Assembly (NCBI GenBank): GCA_902521795.1
Contig: CABYSX010000001.1
Coordinates: 62,001 to 126,000 of the forward strand
Source: an uncultured Alphaproteobacteria bacterium
GTDB lineage: Bacteria > Pseudomonadota > Alphaproteobacteria > HIMB59
Direction of reading: 5' to 3'
DNA: 64,000 bases
Both the position numbers and the translations under genes were made by a program. This document shows, one piece after another, positions 48,215-56,847 of this stretch. Each line of letters opens with the position of its first letter. The first letter of the stretch is position 1. A model generated the notes under the pieces. It was given only the letters and a program-made list of their open reading frames with translations. It was not told where the DNA came from and did no database searches.

Positions 48215-48653
48215 GTACTTTTTTTAAACCTAAAAATTTCATAAAAGTATTCTCTAAGAATCTCATGTTGCTTCTTGATTGTTTATCGTAGTGATCATAA
48301 CCAAATAAATGATGTAATCCATGGCTCACAAGCATAAAAAAGTTTTGTTCATTAATTTTTTTATTTTTATTTAAAATATAACTGTCTGCGATAGCTATAT
48401 CACCCGCAAAGTCTCCATCAGGAAAAGATAGTACATCTGTTATTTTATTTTTTTTTCTAAAATTTTTATTCATGCTTTTAATTTCATCATTCGAAACTAT
48501 TTTTATTGTAACTTGTGTTTTGTGATCTGCTTGATGAATCGTTTGAAAGTATTCTGATAATTTTTTAATTTTTTCTTTTGAGCTTTTAAGAAATTTTTCT
48601 AAATTATCGTCTCCGATTATCTCTATCACAAATTTTTTATTACTAATCCTCAA
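48204..48653 (-). CDS. ybeY: Endoribonuclease YbeY
   Basis: A 149-residue zinc-dependent nuclease needed for 16S rRNA 3'-end maturation and ribosome quality control. The three histidine ligands appear in SHGLHHLFGYDH, and the family segment KNKITDVLSFPDGDFAGDIAI precedes them. It overlaps the CBS-domain gene by 11 bases and follows phoH by 2 bases. Confidence 0.95.
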   Translation of the reverse strand: MRISNKKFVIEIIGDDNLEKFLKSSKEKIKKLSEYFQTIHQADHKTQVTIKIVSNDEIKSMNKNFRKKNKITDVLSFPDGDFAGDIAIADSYILNKNKKINEQNFFMLVSHGLHHLFGYDHYDKQSRSNMRFLENTFMKFLGLKKVHEN

Positions 48654-48655
48654 AA

Positions 48656-49612
48656 TTACTTATCGTAAGCATTAATTATTTTTTCAACTAATGTATGTCG
48701 ACACACATCACTACTATTTAAATGTACAAAGCCAATATCTTTTACTTTTTCTAATTTTTCCATCGCGTCCTGCATTCCACTTTTTGCATTATCGGGTAAA
48801 TCTTTTTGACTTAAATCTCCTGTGATCACCATTTTTGAATTTTGCCCTAATCTAGTTAGAAACATTTTCATCTGTGTGGATAATGTATTTTGTGCTTCAT
48901 CTAAAATGATAAAGGATTTATTCAAGGTTCTTCCTCTCATAAAAGCGAGGGGAGCAATTTCTATTAAATTATTGACCATTTTTCGGTCAATTTCCTCACC
49001 TGGCATCATTTCATATAAAGCGTCATACAATGGACGTAGATAAGGATCTATCTTCTCTTTCATATCTCCTGGTAAAAAACCAAGTCGCTCTCCCGCTTCA
49101 ACGGCAGGTCTTGATAATATCAAGCGATTAATTTTACCTTCAACAAACAAACTTACTGCATAAGCAACAGCTAAATATGTTTTACCCGTACCAGCAGGAC
49201 CAACTGCAAAAACAATATCTTTTGATCTCATCTCTTTTAAAAAAATTTCTTGGTTTTTAGTTTTTGGATAAATTGTTTTTAATTTTGTATTAATTTGAAA
49301 TTTTTGATCTTGTTCGATTTGCTCTTTGATATAGGTAGGTTTTGCTAAATCAATATTACTTTCAATTTCCTCTGCAGAAATATCATTATTTTTTAATTTT
49401 TTGTATAAACCTTCAATAATAAAATATGCTTTTTCAACTGGATCTCGATTTCCTTTAATAGATAAAAGATTACCTCTAGTATAAAGCTTTACTTTAAATT
49501 TGTTTTCTAAAACTTTTAAATTTTTATCGTGATACCCAAATAAGCTTGAGAGAAATTGATTATCCTCAAACTCTAATTGTTTTTGATGAGAAGAAATATT
49601 TACTGGACTCAA
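48656..49612 (-). CDS. ybeZ: PhoH-like ATPase (YbeZ)
   Basis: A 318-residue PhoH-family protein: an N-terminal KH-like region and a P-loop domain with Walker A GPAGTGKTYLA and Walker B FIILDEAQN. It partners YbeY in RNA metabolism. The name PhoH comes from phosphate-starvation induction in E. coli, but no Pho-like box precedes this copy, which sits inside the miaB-to-trmB unit. Confidence 0.93.
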   Translation of the reverse strand: MSPVNISSHQKQLEFEDNQFLSSLFGYHDKNLKVLENKFKVKLYTRGNLLSIKGNRDPVEKAYFIIEGLYKKLKNNDISAEEIESNIDLAKPTYIKEQIEQDQKFQINTKLKTIYPKTKNQEIFLKEMRSKDIVFAVGPAGTGKTYLAVAYAVSLFVEGKINRLILSRPAVEAGERLGFLPGDMKEKIDPYLRPLYDALYEMMPGEEIDRKMVNNLIEIAPLAFMRGRTLNKSFIILDEAQNTLSTQMKMFLTRLGQNSKMVITGDLSQKDLPDNAKSGMQDAMEKLEKVKDIGFVHLNSSDVCRHTLVEKIINAYDK

Positions 49613-50941
49613 TTAAATTTTTTCTCCAAGTAAAGAGTGTGTTAAAACCTCTTTAATTTGTACAGGAATTATTTGACCGATAGTTTCTTTTTCACCTTGA
49701 AGCGCTACACTTTGATTAAATTGTGACTTCCCTTTGATTTGTCCAGTATGTTTGCCGGCACCATCGATTAAAACTTGCACCGTTTTCTTTACAAACTGAT
49801 TGTTGTATTCAATTTGTTGTTCATTGAGTAAATCTTGTGTGATCTTTAATCGCTCATTGAGAATTGCTTCATCTATTTCTTCACGATTGGCTGCAGGTGT
49901 ACCTGGTCTTGGGCTGTACTTAAAAGAATAAGAATTCATGTATTTAACTCTTTCAATTAGATCGATTGTGTCTTCAAAATCTTTGTCTGTTTCTCCAGGA
50001 AAACCAATAATAAAGTCCGAGGAAAGTGCTATATCGGGTTTTACTTTTCTAACCTTTTCGATAATTTCAAAATAATAATCCCTGGTATGTTTTCTATTCA
50101 TTAATTTTAAAACTTTGTCGGAACCTGATTGAACAGGAAGGTGAAGATAGGGCATAAGTTTAGAGTTTTCACCATGAAGGGAAATTAGATCATCAGTCAT
50201 ATTCACAGGGTGACTTGTAGAATAAGTAATTCTTTCAACTCCATCTATTAAACTAATACTGTTAATAAGAGATGCTAGATTATTTGATTGACCTTGGGTG
50301 TCTAAACCATGATAGGCATTAACATTTTGACCTAAAAGTGTGAATTCCACCACCCCCTGATCAATTAAAGATTTAACCTCATCAGAGATTTCCTTAACTG
50401 TTCTTGAATATTCTGATCCTCTTGTATAGGGAACAACGCAGAAATGACAAAACTTATCACAACCTTCTTGAATAGTCACAAATGCAGATTTATTAGATGT
50501 ATTCGTTTTAATATGATTGAGTGTGTCAAATTTTTCATTCACATCAAATTCAGTGATAGATGTCTTAGGTAAGTTATTTTTATCTAAAAATTTATTTAAT
50601 GACTGAATAGATTGTGGTCCGATCACTAAGTCCACGTAAGGTGCCCTTTTTTGAATTAATTCACCTTCAGCTTGAGCTACACAGCCGGCAACAATAACTT
50701 TTTGATCTTCTTTACCTTTTTTGTGAATTTTTCCTAAATCTGAAAATGTTTTTTCTGTTGCCTTTTCACGGATATGGCAAGTATTTAAAACTACATAGTC
50801 TGCATTTTGAAAGTCATCGGTTTGATTAATATTATGCGATAGAAAAATATCTTTCATTTTATCAGAGTCATAAACATTCATCTGACAACCAAATGTTCTA
50901 ATATAAAATTTCTTATTTGATGGCATTAAGGGATTTTGCAA
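49613..50941 (-). CDS. miaB: tRNA-2-methylthio-N6-dimethylallyladenosine synthase
   Basis: A radical SAM methylthiotransferase of 442 residues. Three cysteines of the N-terminal cluster are seen (FGCQMN, NTCHIRE, VAGCVAQ), then the radical SAM motif EGCDKFCHFC and a C-terminal TRAM domain. It modifies A37 of tRNAs reading codons starting with U. It overlaps the acetyltransferase gene by 29 bases. Confidence 0.96.
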   Translation of the reverse strand: MQNPLMPSNKKFYIRTFGCQMNVYDSDKMKDIFLSHNINQTDDFQNADYVVLNTCHIREKATEKTFSDLGKIHKKGKEDQKVIVAGCVAQAEGELIQKRAPYVDLVIGPQSIQSLNKFLDKNNLPKTSITEFDVNEKFDTLNHIKTNTSNKSAFVTIQEGCDKFCHFCVVPYTRGSEYSRTVKEISDEVKSLIDQGVVEFTLLGQNVNAYHGLDTQGQSNNLASLINSISLIDGVERITYSTSHPVNMTDDLISLHGENSKLMPYLHLPVQSGSDKVLKLMNRKHTRDYYFEIIEKVRKVKPDIALSSDFIIGFPGETDKDFEDTIDLIERVKYMNSYSFKYSPRPGTPAANREEIDEAILNERLKITQDLLNEQQIEYNNQFVKKTVQVLIDGAGKHTGQIKGKSQFNQSVALQGEKETIGQIIPVQIKEVLTHSLLGEKI

Positions 50942-51392
50942 ACAAAATTGCGTCTTGCGTATTTGGAGCGTTTATAGACTTACTCCGGTAATAGTTTTTT
51001 CTTTCATTGTAGGCTTTATAGCCTAATTTTTCATAAAGTTTAATAGCAAAATTATTAATAGCACTCGCTTCCAGAAAGATTTTAAATGATTTTCCAGTAC
51101 TTTTGAGTTGTTTTTCAAGCTCTTCTAAAATCATTCTTCCCAACCCTTGGTTTCTAAATTCAGGCAAAACAGCAATATGTAAAATTTCAAATTCACTGAC
51201 CTTTTGATCTTGATATAAAAAATGTCCTATCAAAGCACCTTTGACGTTAGTTTGATCTAGAAGATAAATATTAAAACTTGTTTCTTTATTGAGGTGAAGC
51301 TCAATATCTTTTTCACTCCAATTAATCTCTAGTTGGTCTTTATGATTGATAATCCAATTTTTAGAATCGGATAGAGTATGTGTAAAGTTCAA
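50913..51392 (-). CDS. GNAT acetyltransferase, RimI-like
   Basis: A 159-residue GNAT-fold protein. The acetyl-CoA loop reads PEFRNQGLGRMILEEL and the RimI-like end NNFAIKLYEKLGYKAY is clear. RimI acetylates the N-terminus of ribosomal protein S18. The location directly before miaB matches alphaproteobacterial rimI, although the usual tsaB neighbour is absent and agt is upstream, overlapping by 4 bases. Another peptide or small-molecule substrate is possible. Confidence 0.75.
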   Translation of the reverse strand: MNFTHTLSDSKNWIINHKDQLEINWSEKDIELHLNKETSFNIYLLDQTNVKGALIGHFLYQDQKVSEFEILHIAVLPEFRNQGLGRMILEELEKQLKSTGKSFKIFLEASAINNFAIKLYEKLGYKAYNERKNYYRSKSINAPNTQDAILFAKSLNAIK

Positions 51393-52381
51393 GCCACAAT
51401 ATTATCATAAAAAACCTTGGAACACTCATACCAGTTAAATTTTTTTGTATATTCTTGACATTTTTTTCGATCGATAGTCAAACAATTCAAAACATTATCT
51501 TTTAAGTTATCACCAATAAAACCGTTGACCCCATTAACAATAATATCTTTAGGACCTGTTACATCATAAGCAGCGACTGGTGTGCCGGTTGCATTTGCCT
51601 CAGTTACCACATTTCCAAAGGTATCAGTCTTGCTAGGGAAAACCATTACATCTGAACTAGCATAGTAATTCACTAAATTCTGGCCAAACTGGTAACCAAC
51701 AAATTTTATATCTGTATATTTTTTTTTTAGTTTATTTAACTGTGGTCCATCGCCAACGACAACTTTAGTACCTTCTAAATCTAAATCTAAAAAAGCTTGA
51801 ATATTTTTTTCAGTAGCCACTCGACCGATATAAGAAAATATTGGTCCTGGGCCTAAGTCTAATTTTTGATAGTTGCCAAATTTTTGATGATCGACACCTC
51901 TTGACCAAACAACGGTATTTTTAAAATTCATATTTATTAATTCAGCCTGCATGGATGGGGTAGGAACAAGAACTTTTTTCGCTTTATTGTGAAAATGCTT
52001 TATGAAGAAATAAAAGAAACTTGCAGGTATTTTTATACGTTGTTGAATATACTCAGGGAAACGAGTATGAAATGAAGTTGTAAAAATAATTTTTTCTGAA
52101 AGACATATTTTTCTGGCCAAAAAACCTAGGGGCCCCTCTGTAGCAATGTGAATATGATCAGGATTGATCTGATCCATCATATTTTTCAATGTTTTTTTGC
52201 GAGTAATCACAACTTTAATCTCATTATACGAAGGAAGGCCAAAGCGAACTTTAAATAACTCAGGGTGTATTACCTCTACCTGCATACCCATTTTTTCCAA
52301 TTCCGGTATGGTATTCAGATAAGAACGGACGACGCCGTTTACCTGAGGTTTCCATGCATCTGTTACTAATAATAATTTCAA
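51389..52381 (-). CDS. agt: Glycolipid glycosyltransferase, Agt-like (GT4)
   Basis: A 330-residue GT4 glycosyltransferase with the start VTDAWKPQVNGVVRS, the acceptor-side HIATEGPLGFLAR and FHTRFPEY, and the nucleotide-sugar site FGNVVTEANATGTPVAAYD. Agt attaches glucose or glucuronic acid to diacylglycerol during phosphate starvation. It starts with TTG overlapping the plcP stop (TTGA). The plcP-agt pair is the known marine alphaproteobacterial lipid-remodelling operon, where PlcP supplies diacylglycerol. Sugar specificity cannot be read from the sequence. Confidence 0.82.
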   Translation of the reverse strand: MKLLLVTDAWKPQVNGVVRSYLNTIPELEKMGMQVEVIHPELFKVRFGLPSYNEIKVVITRKKTLKNMMDQINPDHIHIATEGPLGFLARKICLSEKIIFTTSFHTRFPEYIQQRIKIPASFFYFFIKHFHNKAKKVLVPTPSMQAELINMNFKNTVVWSRGVDHQKFGNYQKLDLGPGPIFSYIGRVATEKNIQAFLDLDLEGTKVVVGDGPQLNKLKKKYTDIKFVGYQFGQNLVNYYASSDVMVFPSKTDTFGNVVTEANATGTPVAAYDVTGPKDIIVNGVNGFIGDNLKDNVLNCLTIDRKKCQEYTKKFNWYECSKVFYDNIVA

Positions 52382-53166
52382 GCTGCAGATACCTTATTAA
52401 GAGTTTGTTTTTCTAAAGACTGGATTTTTTTTTCATTCCAAAAGACTAACTCCAAGTTGCCTTTAAAGTCCTCAACCATTGCACTACAGCTATCTACCCA
52501 ATCTCCTAGATTATGATATGTCTTATCACCAATTTTTTTTATTTGGGGATGGTGAATATGACCACAAACAATTCCATCACAATTATTTTTTTTTATTCTC
52601 TCAAGACATGCATTTTCAAAATTTTCAATATATCGTTGAGCATCTTTTACTCGTGTTTTTAAATATCCTGATAAAGACCAATACGAAAGACCAAGTTTTC
52701 TTCGACAGAAATTTAAAATATTATTAAACCAAACAGAGTAGTCATAAAGGACGGCACCTATTTTTGCTAACCATTTTGAATTTAGAACTATTCCATCAAA
52801 TTCATGCCCATGCATTAAGAGAAGTCTTTTATTGTTCGCTGTTGTATGAATTCTATTTTTTCGAACTTTAATGTTTGCAAATGAAAAACCACAATAATCT
52901 GAAAAAACTTCATCATGGTTTCCAGGTATATAATAGACTTTGGTACCTGAGCGTGCTTTTCGTAAAACTTTTTGTATGAAAGTATTAAAATCAGGATTCC
53001 AAAACCAATTTTTTTTTAGACGCCATCCGTCTATAATATCTCCAAGTAAATAAAGATGATCACAATCATTATATTTTAAAAAGTGTAAGAGCTCCTTTAC
53101 TTTTGAAGCACGTATGCCAATATGAATGTCTGAAATGAATATGGATCGATGTTTTTTGATTTGCAT
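52378..53166 (-). CDS. plcP: Phospholipase C PlcP for lipid remodelling
   Basis: A 262-residue calcineurin-type metallophosphoesterase related to LpxH. Metal-binding motifs are SDIHIGIR, LLGDIIDGW, YIPGNHDE, LMHGHEFDG and VCGHIHHP. The GDIIDGWRLKKNWFW and YWSLSGYLK segments match PlcP proteins that release diacylglycerol from phospholipids under phosphate limitation. It is the first gene of the operon with agt. A Pho-box-like site ends 43 bases before the ATG. LpxH-type lipid A function is the alternative, but the agt partner and phosphate-gene neighbourhood favour PlcP. Confidence 0.85.
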   Translation of the reverse strand: MQIKKHRSIFISDIHIGIRASKVKELLHFLKYNDCDHLYLLGDIIDGWRLKKNWFWNPDFNTFIQKVLRKARSGTKVYYIPGNHDEVFSDYCGFSFANIKVRKNRIHTTANNKRLLLMHGHEFDGIVLNSKWLAKIGAVLYDYSVWFNNILNFCRRKLGLSYWSLSGYLKTRVKDAQRYIENFENACLERIKKNNCDGIVCGHIHHPQIKKIGDKTYHNLGDWVDSCSAMVEDFKGNLELVFWNEKKIQSLEKQTLNKVSAA

Positions 53167-53209
53167 AGAATCTAAAAATAGATATATCTACGATTGATAG
53201 TATTGAGGA

Positions 53210-53227
53210 TTGTTAAAGTTTTATTAA
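53210..53227 (-). promoter_or_regulatory. Candidate Pho box before plcP-agt
   Basis: On the minus strand TTAATAA and TTAACAA are separated by AACT, an 11-base period. The 17 bases TTAATAAAACTTTAACA also occur unchanged at the upstream part of the pstS control region (60749-60765). The site ends 43 bases before the plcP ATG and abuts the divergent SET gene start. Confidence 0.5.
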
Positions 53228-53746
53228 ATGGGCTCTTCACAAAAGCTTTATATTAGAAAAAATTCTAAAATTCATGCATCTGGTCTTTTTGCAAAAGCTG
53301 ATATCTGTGCTGGCACTAGAATCATTGAATATCGCGGGTTAAAGATAACTAAAGCTCAATCCGACAAGATTGCTGATGTTCACATAGAGGCAAACAAAAG
53401 GGCTAAAACAGTCGGGTCTGTTTACATTTTTACACTGAATCAAAAATACGACATCAATGGAAAAGTAACATGGAATTTAGCAAAATATATTAATCATTCC
53501 TGCAACCCTAATTGTGAAACTGATATCATCAAAGGAAAAATATGGATTAGCGCAATTAAAGATATTAAGAAAGGCGAGGAGCTGTCCTACGACTATGGAT
53601 ATGACATGTTTTGTTTCGAGGATCACCCGTGTCGATGTGGGTCTCAAAACTGTATTGGATATATTGTTCGAAGCAATCTTAGATGGAGAGTTAAAAAAAG
53701 GTTAATTGAAAATAAAAAGTCAAGATTTAACAAAAACTTCACATAA
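53228..53746 (+). CDS. SET-domain protein lysine methyltransferase
   Basis: A 172-residue protein consisting almost wholly of a SET domain with a post-SET motif. Visible: GLFAKADICAGTRIIEY (start of SET), KYINHSCNPNCE (SAM pseudoknot), GEELSYDYGYD with the catalytic Tyr region, and CRCGSQNCIGYI, the post-SET cysteines that bind zinc. Such proteins are rare in bacteria outside pathogens but recur in marine genomes. The target is unknown. It diverges from plcP with the start codon next to the Pho-like site and is followed after 17 bases by dgkA. Confidence 0.9.
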   Translation: MGSSQKLYIRKNSKIHASGLFAKADICAGTRIIEYRGLKITKAQSDKIADVHIEANKRAKTVGSVYIFTLNQKYDINGKVTWNLAKYINHSCNPNCETDIIKGKIWISAIKDIKKGEELSYDYGYDMFCFEDHPCRCGSQNCIGYIVRSNLRWRVKKRLIENKKSRFNKNFT

Positions 53747-53763
53747 GTAGTTAAACTTCAGAT

Positions 53764-54111
53764 ATGGATTTTAAAAATAAAAATATAGTAGATGCTTTTT
53801 GGTGTTCAATTGAAGGCCTAAAAATTCTCCTTCAAGAAAAAGCAGCAAGAAGAGAGCTATTATTGTTTCCCTTGTCTGCTCTATACATCGTAATTTTTCA
53901 ACCGGCTCTTTTGTTCATACTTTGGCTGATAATTTTACCTTTGCTCATACTTAGTATTGAGGCTCTAAACACTGCAATAGAATATACCTGTGATAAAATT
54001 ACTATGGATAAGTCAAACAAAATAAAGAAAGCTAAAGATTTGGGCTCTGCTGCAATTTTTTTATCTCTAACAGCCTATGGAATAGTTTTAATCTTAGGTT
54101 TATTTAATTAA
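53764..54111 (+). CDS. dgkA: Diacylglycerol kinase
   Basis: A 115-residue membrane protein with three helices and the DgkA catalytic signature EALNTAIEYTCDKI; AARRELLLFP precedes helix 1. It phosphorylates diacylglycerol to phosphatidate at the inner membrane. Divergent from plcP-agt, which makes and consumes diacylglycerol, it could return diacylglycerol to phospholipids when phosphate is available. It is followed 4 bases later by the structured element at 54116. Confidence 0.92.
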   Translation: MDFKNKNIVDAFWCSIEGLKILLQEKAARRELLLFPLSALYIVIFQPALLFILWLIILPLLILSIEALNTAIEYTCDKITMDKSNKIKKAKDLGSAAIFLSLTAYGIVLILGLFN

Positions 54112-54115
54112 TTTG

Positions 54116-54187
54116 GGAAGATTGACATGATTTTTCTACAAGTAGAGGAGGTCTATGTTTCAGTCACAGGGGAAATGCCAATCTTCC
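54116..54187 (+). ncRNA. Unidentified structured element after dgkA
   Basis: A perfect 9-base-pair stem, GGAAGATTG with CAATCTTCC, encloses 54 bases that can form inner hairpins (TCTA-CAAG-TAGA and a weaker CTATGT/ACAGGG stem). There is no poly-T tail, so it is not an ordinary terminator. Inside is AGGAGG (54146-54151) followed by an ATG. I do not recognise it as tRNA, SRP RNA, tmRNA or a known riboswitch. Strand is assumed from the ribosome site; the stem works on both strands. Confidence 0.45.
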
Positions 54188-54193
54188 ACCTAA
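54155..54193 (+). CDS. Possible 12-codon small ORF
   Basis: ATG at 54155 lies three bases after a perfect AGGAGG, an unusually strong ribosome site for this genome, and is followed by 12 sense codons (peptide MFQSQGKCQSST) and TAA. The ORF runs through the 3' arm of the closing stem of the structured element, so translation would open it. It may be a leader-type or regulatory peptide, or chance. The spacing from the ribosome site is short. Confidence 0.3.
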   Translation: MFQSQGKCQSST

Positions 54194-54227
54194 TAAAATA
54201 ATCATTTATATTAAATTAAAGTTAAAT

Positions 54228-54698
54228 TTAGATTAAATTTCCAATTTCTTTTATTTGATCGATATTCAATAAGTTGTTTTGCTTATAATTTTGAACTAGT
54301 GCAAGACATCTTTTTTTAAGAACATTGAATACTTTTAAAAATTCTATCTCAACTTCCTCTTCAGTACCTTTAAATTTTGCAGGATCAGCTACACCCCAAT
54401 GTGCCTTTAATGTATTTTTGAGATACACGGGGCAAGTTTCTCCAGCTGCGTTATCACAAACAGTAATAACCAAATCAAAATTAATATCTGAAAAATCATC
54501 CCATGATTGACTTTTAAAATTGTCTAGGAAAATTCTATTTTTTTCTAGTGTTTTGATGCTTAATGGATGCACATATCCTGCAGGGTGGCTTCCTGCACTA
54601 TAAGCATTAAAAAAGTCTTTACCATAATGGTTTAAAAGCCCCTCTGTCATAATTGATCGACAAGAGTTACCTGTACAAAGTACAAGAATTTTAATCAT
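54228..54698 (-). CDS. arsC: Arsenate reductase, low-molecular-weight phosphatase type
   Basis: A 156-residue protein of the LMW phosphatase fold with the P-loop CTGNSCR (Cys8 to Arg14) and the two further redox cysteines of thioredoxin-linked ArsC, Cys81 and Cys89, in VCDNAAGETCP. It reduces arsenate to arsenite. It lies one base after phoB at the end of the pst-pho operon, sensible because Pst also imports arsenate. The arsenite exporter is not in the window. TrxA (10702) could be the electron donor. Confidence 0.92.
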   Translation of the reverse strand: MIKILVLCTGNSCRSIMTEGLLNHYGKDFFNAYSAGSHPAGYVHPLSIKTLEKNRIFLDNFKSQSWDDFSDINFDLVITVCDNAAGETCPVYLKNTLKAHWGVADPAKFKGTEEEVEIEFLKVFNVLKKRCLALVQNYKQNNLLNIDQIKEIGNLI

Positions 54699-54699
54699 T

Positions 54700-55389
54700 T
54701 TAATTTTCTGAGTCGATAGAATAGCCAGCGGATCTAACTGTTCGAATGAAATCTTTTTCTCCAGTTAAATTCAGCTCTTTTCTGAGTCTTCTTATGTGAA
54801 CATCAACTGTTCTAGGTTCAACGTAAGCATCATTTAACCAAACGTTATCCAATAGTTGCTGTCTAGAATAGACTCTACCTTTATTTTCAATAAAAAATTT
54901 TAAAAGATTAAATTCAGTCGGTCCTAAATTTAACTTTCTCTCACCCCTTGTTACCCTTCTGTTGGTGAGATTAATGTTAATATCATGAAACTTGAGTGAG
55001 TCGTTCTCTTCTCTTGATTTTGTTCTTTTAAGTAATGATTTAATTCTAGCGAGAATCTCACTTGGAAGAAAAGGTTTGGTTACATAATCCTCTACACCTA
55101 ATTCAAAACCTCTAATTTTATCATCTTCTTGACCTTTAGCTGTTAACATTATAATTGGAATTTTTTTTAGATTATCTTTTCTTTTAATTCTCTTTAAAAC
55201 TTCAATGCCCGATATATTTGGTAGCATCCAATCTAATAAAATTAAATCAGGCAGCCAATGTTCGATCTCTTGAATTGCAGATTCTCCGTCGTATGAAAAT
55301 TTTATTTGGTAGTTTTGTTGTTCTAAATGAAATCCAATTAATTCTGAGATTGGTTTTTCGTCCTCTACAACTAAAATCTTGTCTGTCAT
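54700..55389 (-). CDS. phoB: Phosphate regulon response regulator
   Basis: A 229-residue OmpR-class regulator: receiver with Asp53 (LLDWMLPN), Lys in VTKPF, and a C-terminal winged helix (GPTEFNLLKFF, RTVDVHIRRLRKEL, VRSAGYSI). It would bind the direct repeats before pstS, the 7199 gene and others when phosphorylated by PhoR. It overlaps phoU by 4 bases, and transcription from pstS makes it autoinduced. Confidence 0.97.
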   Translation of the reverse strand: MTDKILVVEDEKPISELIGFHLEQQNYQIKFSYDGESAIQEIEHWLPDLILLDWMLPNISGIEVLKRIKRKDNLKKIPIIMLTAKGQEDDKIRGFELGVEDYVTKPFLPSEILARIKSLLKRTKSREENDSLKFHDININLTNRRVTRGERKLNLGPTEFNLLKFFIENKGRVYSRQQLLDNVWLNDAYVEPRTVDVHIRRLRKELNLTGEKDFIRTVRSAGYSIDSEN

Positions 55390-56078
55390 TCAAAATCAGT
55401 TTTTTTTAAATCAATATAATGACCTGTAATGTTAAAAATGACCTCTTCAGCTATGTTAGTAGCATGATCACCTATTCTTTCTAAGGACTTTGCAATTAAA
55501 ATTGGCTTAGTGCCTTCATCAACAACACTTGTTTCTTTATTGTGCATTCTTTCTATTAAATCAGATAATAAAGATTTGTACTGCCTGTCAATTTCTGCAT
55601 CTTGATTCCATGAGATCCTTGCCTGTACCTCGTCTTTTTTAAAAAAACTCTCAAGTGTTTGATTAACCATTTTTTGGACACCTTTACCTAAATTATGCAT
55701 TTGGTCCGTTAAATCCTCGTCAAATGAAGAAGAAATTGAAATAGCTCTTTTTGCTAAATTTCTGGAGTGATCTCCCATTCTCTCAAGCTCTTTTGAAACT
55801 TTGAGGGCAGTGAAAACTAGTCTTAAATCACTGGCAACGGGTCTATGTAAAGTCATAATTTCGAAACTTAAATCCCTAACATCTCTTTCCACTTCATCAA
55901 CTTGTTCATCAAGATTCTGTGTTGTCTGTGCATCAGATGAGTCTTTAGATTTAATAACATTTACTGCAATTTCAATTTGTTTCTCAACAATATTACTCAT
56001 TTTAATTAAATTATCTGTAAGATGATTTAACTTTTGTTCAAAGTTTTTATCTGTGTGTGCTGTTTCCATTTTAACCAA
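55386..56078 (-). CDS. phoU: Phosphate signalling protein PhoU
   Basis: A 230-residue helical-bundle protein with two PhoU repeats containing the metal-binding segments ([15 protein letters not shown] and [15 protein letters not shown]). PhoU keeps PhoR inactive while Pst is transporting, so it links uptake to signalling. It overlaps pstB by 8 bases and phoB by 4. Confidence 0.97.
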   Translation of the reverse strand: MVKMETAHTDKNFEQKLNHLTDNLIKMSNIVEKQIEIAVNVIKSKDSSDAQTTQNLDEQVDEVERDVRDLSFEIMTLHRPVASDLRLVFTALKVSKELERMGDHSRNLAKRAISISSSFDEDLTDQMHNLGKGVQKMVNQTLESFFKKDEVQARISWNQDAEIDRQYKSLLSDLIERMHNKETSVVDEGTKPILIAKSLERIGDHATNIAEEVIFNITGHYIDLKKTDFE

Positions 56079-56847
56079 ACCTTCCAGTTATGTAGTCATT
56101 TGTTTGTTCTTTATCAGGTTTTGTAAATATCTTACCAGTTTCTCCATATTCGACAAGGTTACCTAAATGAAAAAACGCAGTTTTAGATGATACACGTGAT
56201 GCTTGAGACATAGAATGAGTTACTATAATAATTGTGTAATTTTCTTTCAATTCGTTAATTAAATCTTCTATTTTTGCGGTTGCTATTGGATCTAATGCAG
56301 AACAAGGTTCGTCCATCAAAATGATTTCCGGTCTTATAGCAATCGCTCTTGCAATGCACAATCTTTGCTGTTGTCCACCTGATAAACCGGTAGCAATATC
56401 ATCCATTCTATCTTTTACCTCTTCATAAAGACCCGCTCTGTGAAGTGAGTCTTTTACTATTTCATCTAATTCATTTTGAGAAGAAGCAATACCATGAATT
56501 TTTGGTCCGTAGGCAACATTTTCATAAATAGTTTTTGGAAAAGGATTGGGTTTTTGAAAAACCATTCCAACTTTTTCGCGAAGAGTTTCTACCTGTATAT
56601 CAGGGCTATATATATCAACATTGCCATTCAACAAAAACTTACCTTTAACATTACAAATATCTATTACATCATTCATACGGTTTAAACATCGCAAAAATGT
56701 CGACTTACCACAACCTGAGGGCCCTATAAGAGAAGTTACTTCATTTTTTGGAAAATTAAGAGCAACGTTATTGATTGCCATTTTTTTTCCATAGTGGACA
56801 TATACCTCACTTGTTTGCAAAGCATAATTGCTGTTTTGATCTACCAT
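56071..56847 (-). CDS. pstB: Phosphate ABC transporter ATP-binding protein
   Basis: A 258-residue ATPase with Walker [20 protein letters not shown], the PstB-typical [18 protein letters not shown], the signature LSGGQQQR and Walker [14 protein letters not shown]. It energises PstCA. It overlaps pstA by 7 bases. Regulated with the operon from the pstS Pho box. Confidence 0.98.
   Translation of the reverse strand: MVDQNSNYALQTSEVYVHYGKKMAINNVALNFPKNEVTSLIGPSGCGKSTFLRCLNRMNDVIDICNVKGKFLLNGNVDIYSPDIQVETLREKVGMVFQKPNPFPKTIYENVAYGPKIHGIASSQNELDEIVKDSLHRAGLYEEVKDRMDDIATGLSGGQQQRLCIARAIAIRPEIILMDEPCSALDPIATAKIEDLINELKENYTIIIVTHSMSQASRVSSKTAFFHLGNLVEYGETGKIFTKPDKEQTNDYITGRFG

Noticed and set aside
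54116..54188. A tRNA-sized fold with a perfect acceptor-like stem and ACC after it
   Set aside because: No T-loop GTTCRANNC sequence, no D-arm G pairs and no workable anticodon arm on either strand.
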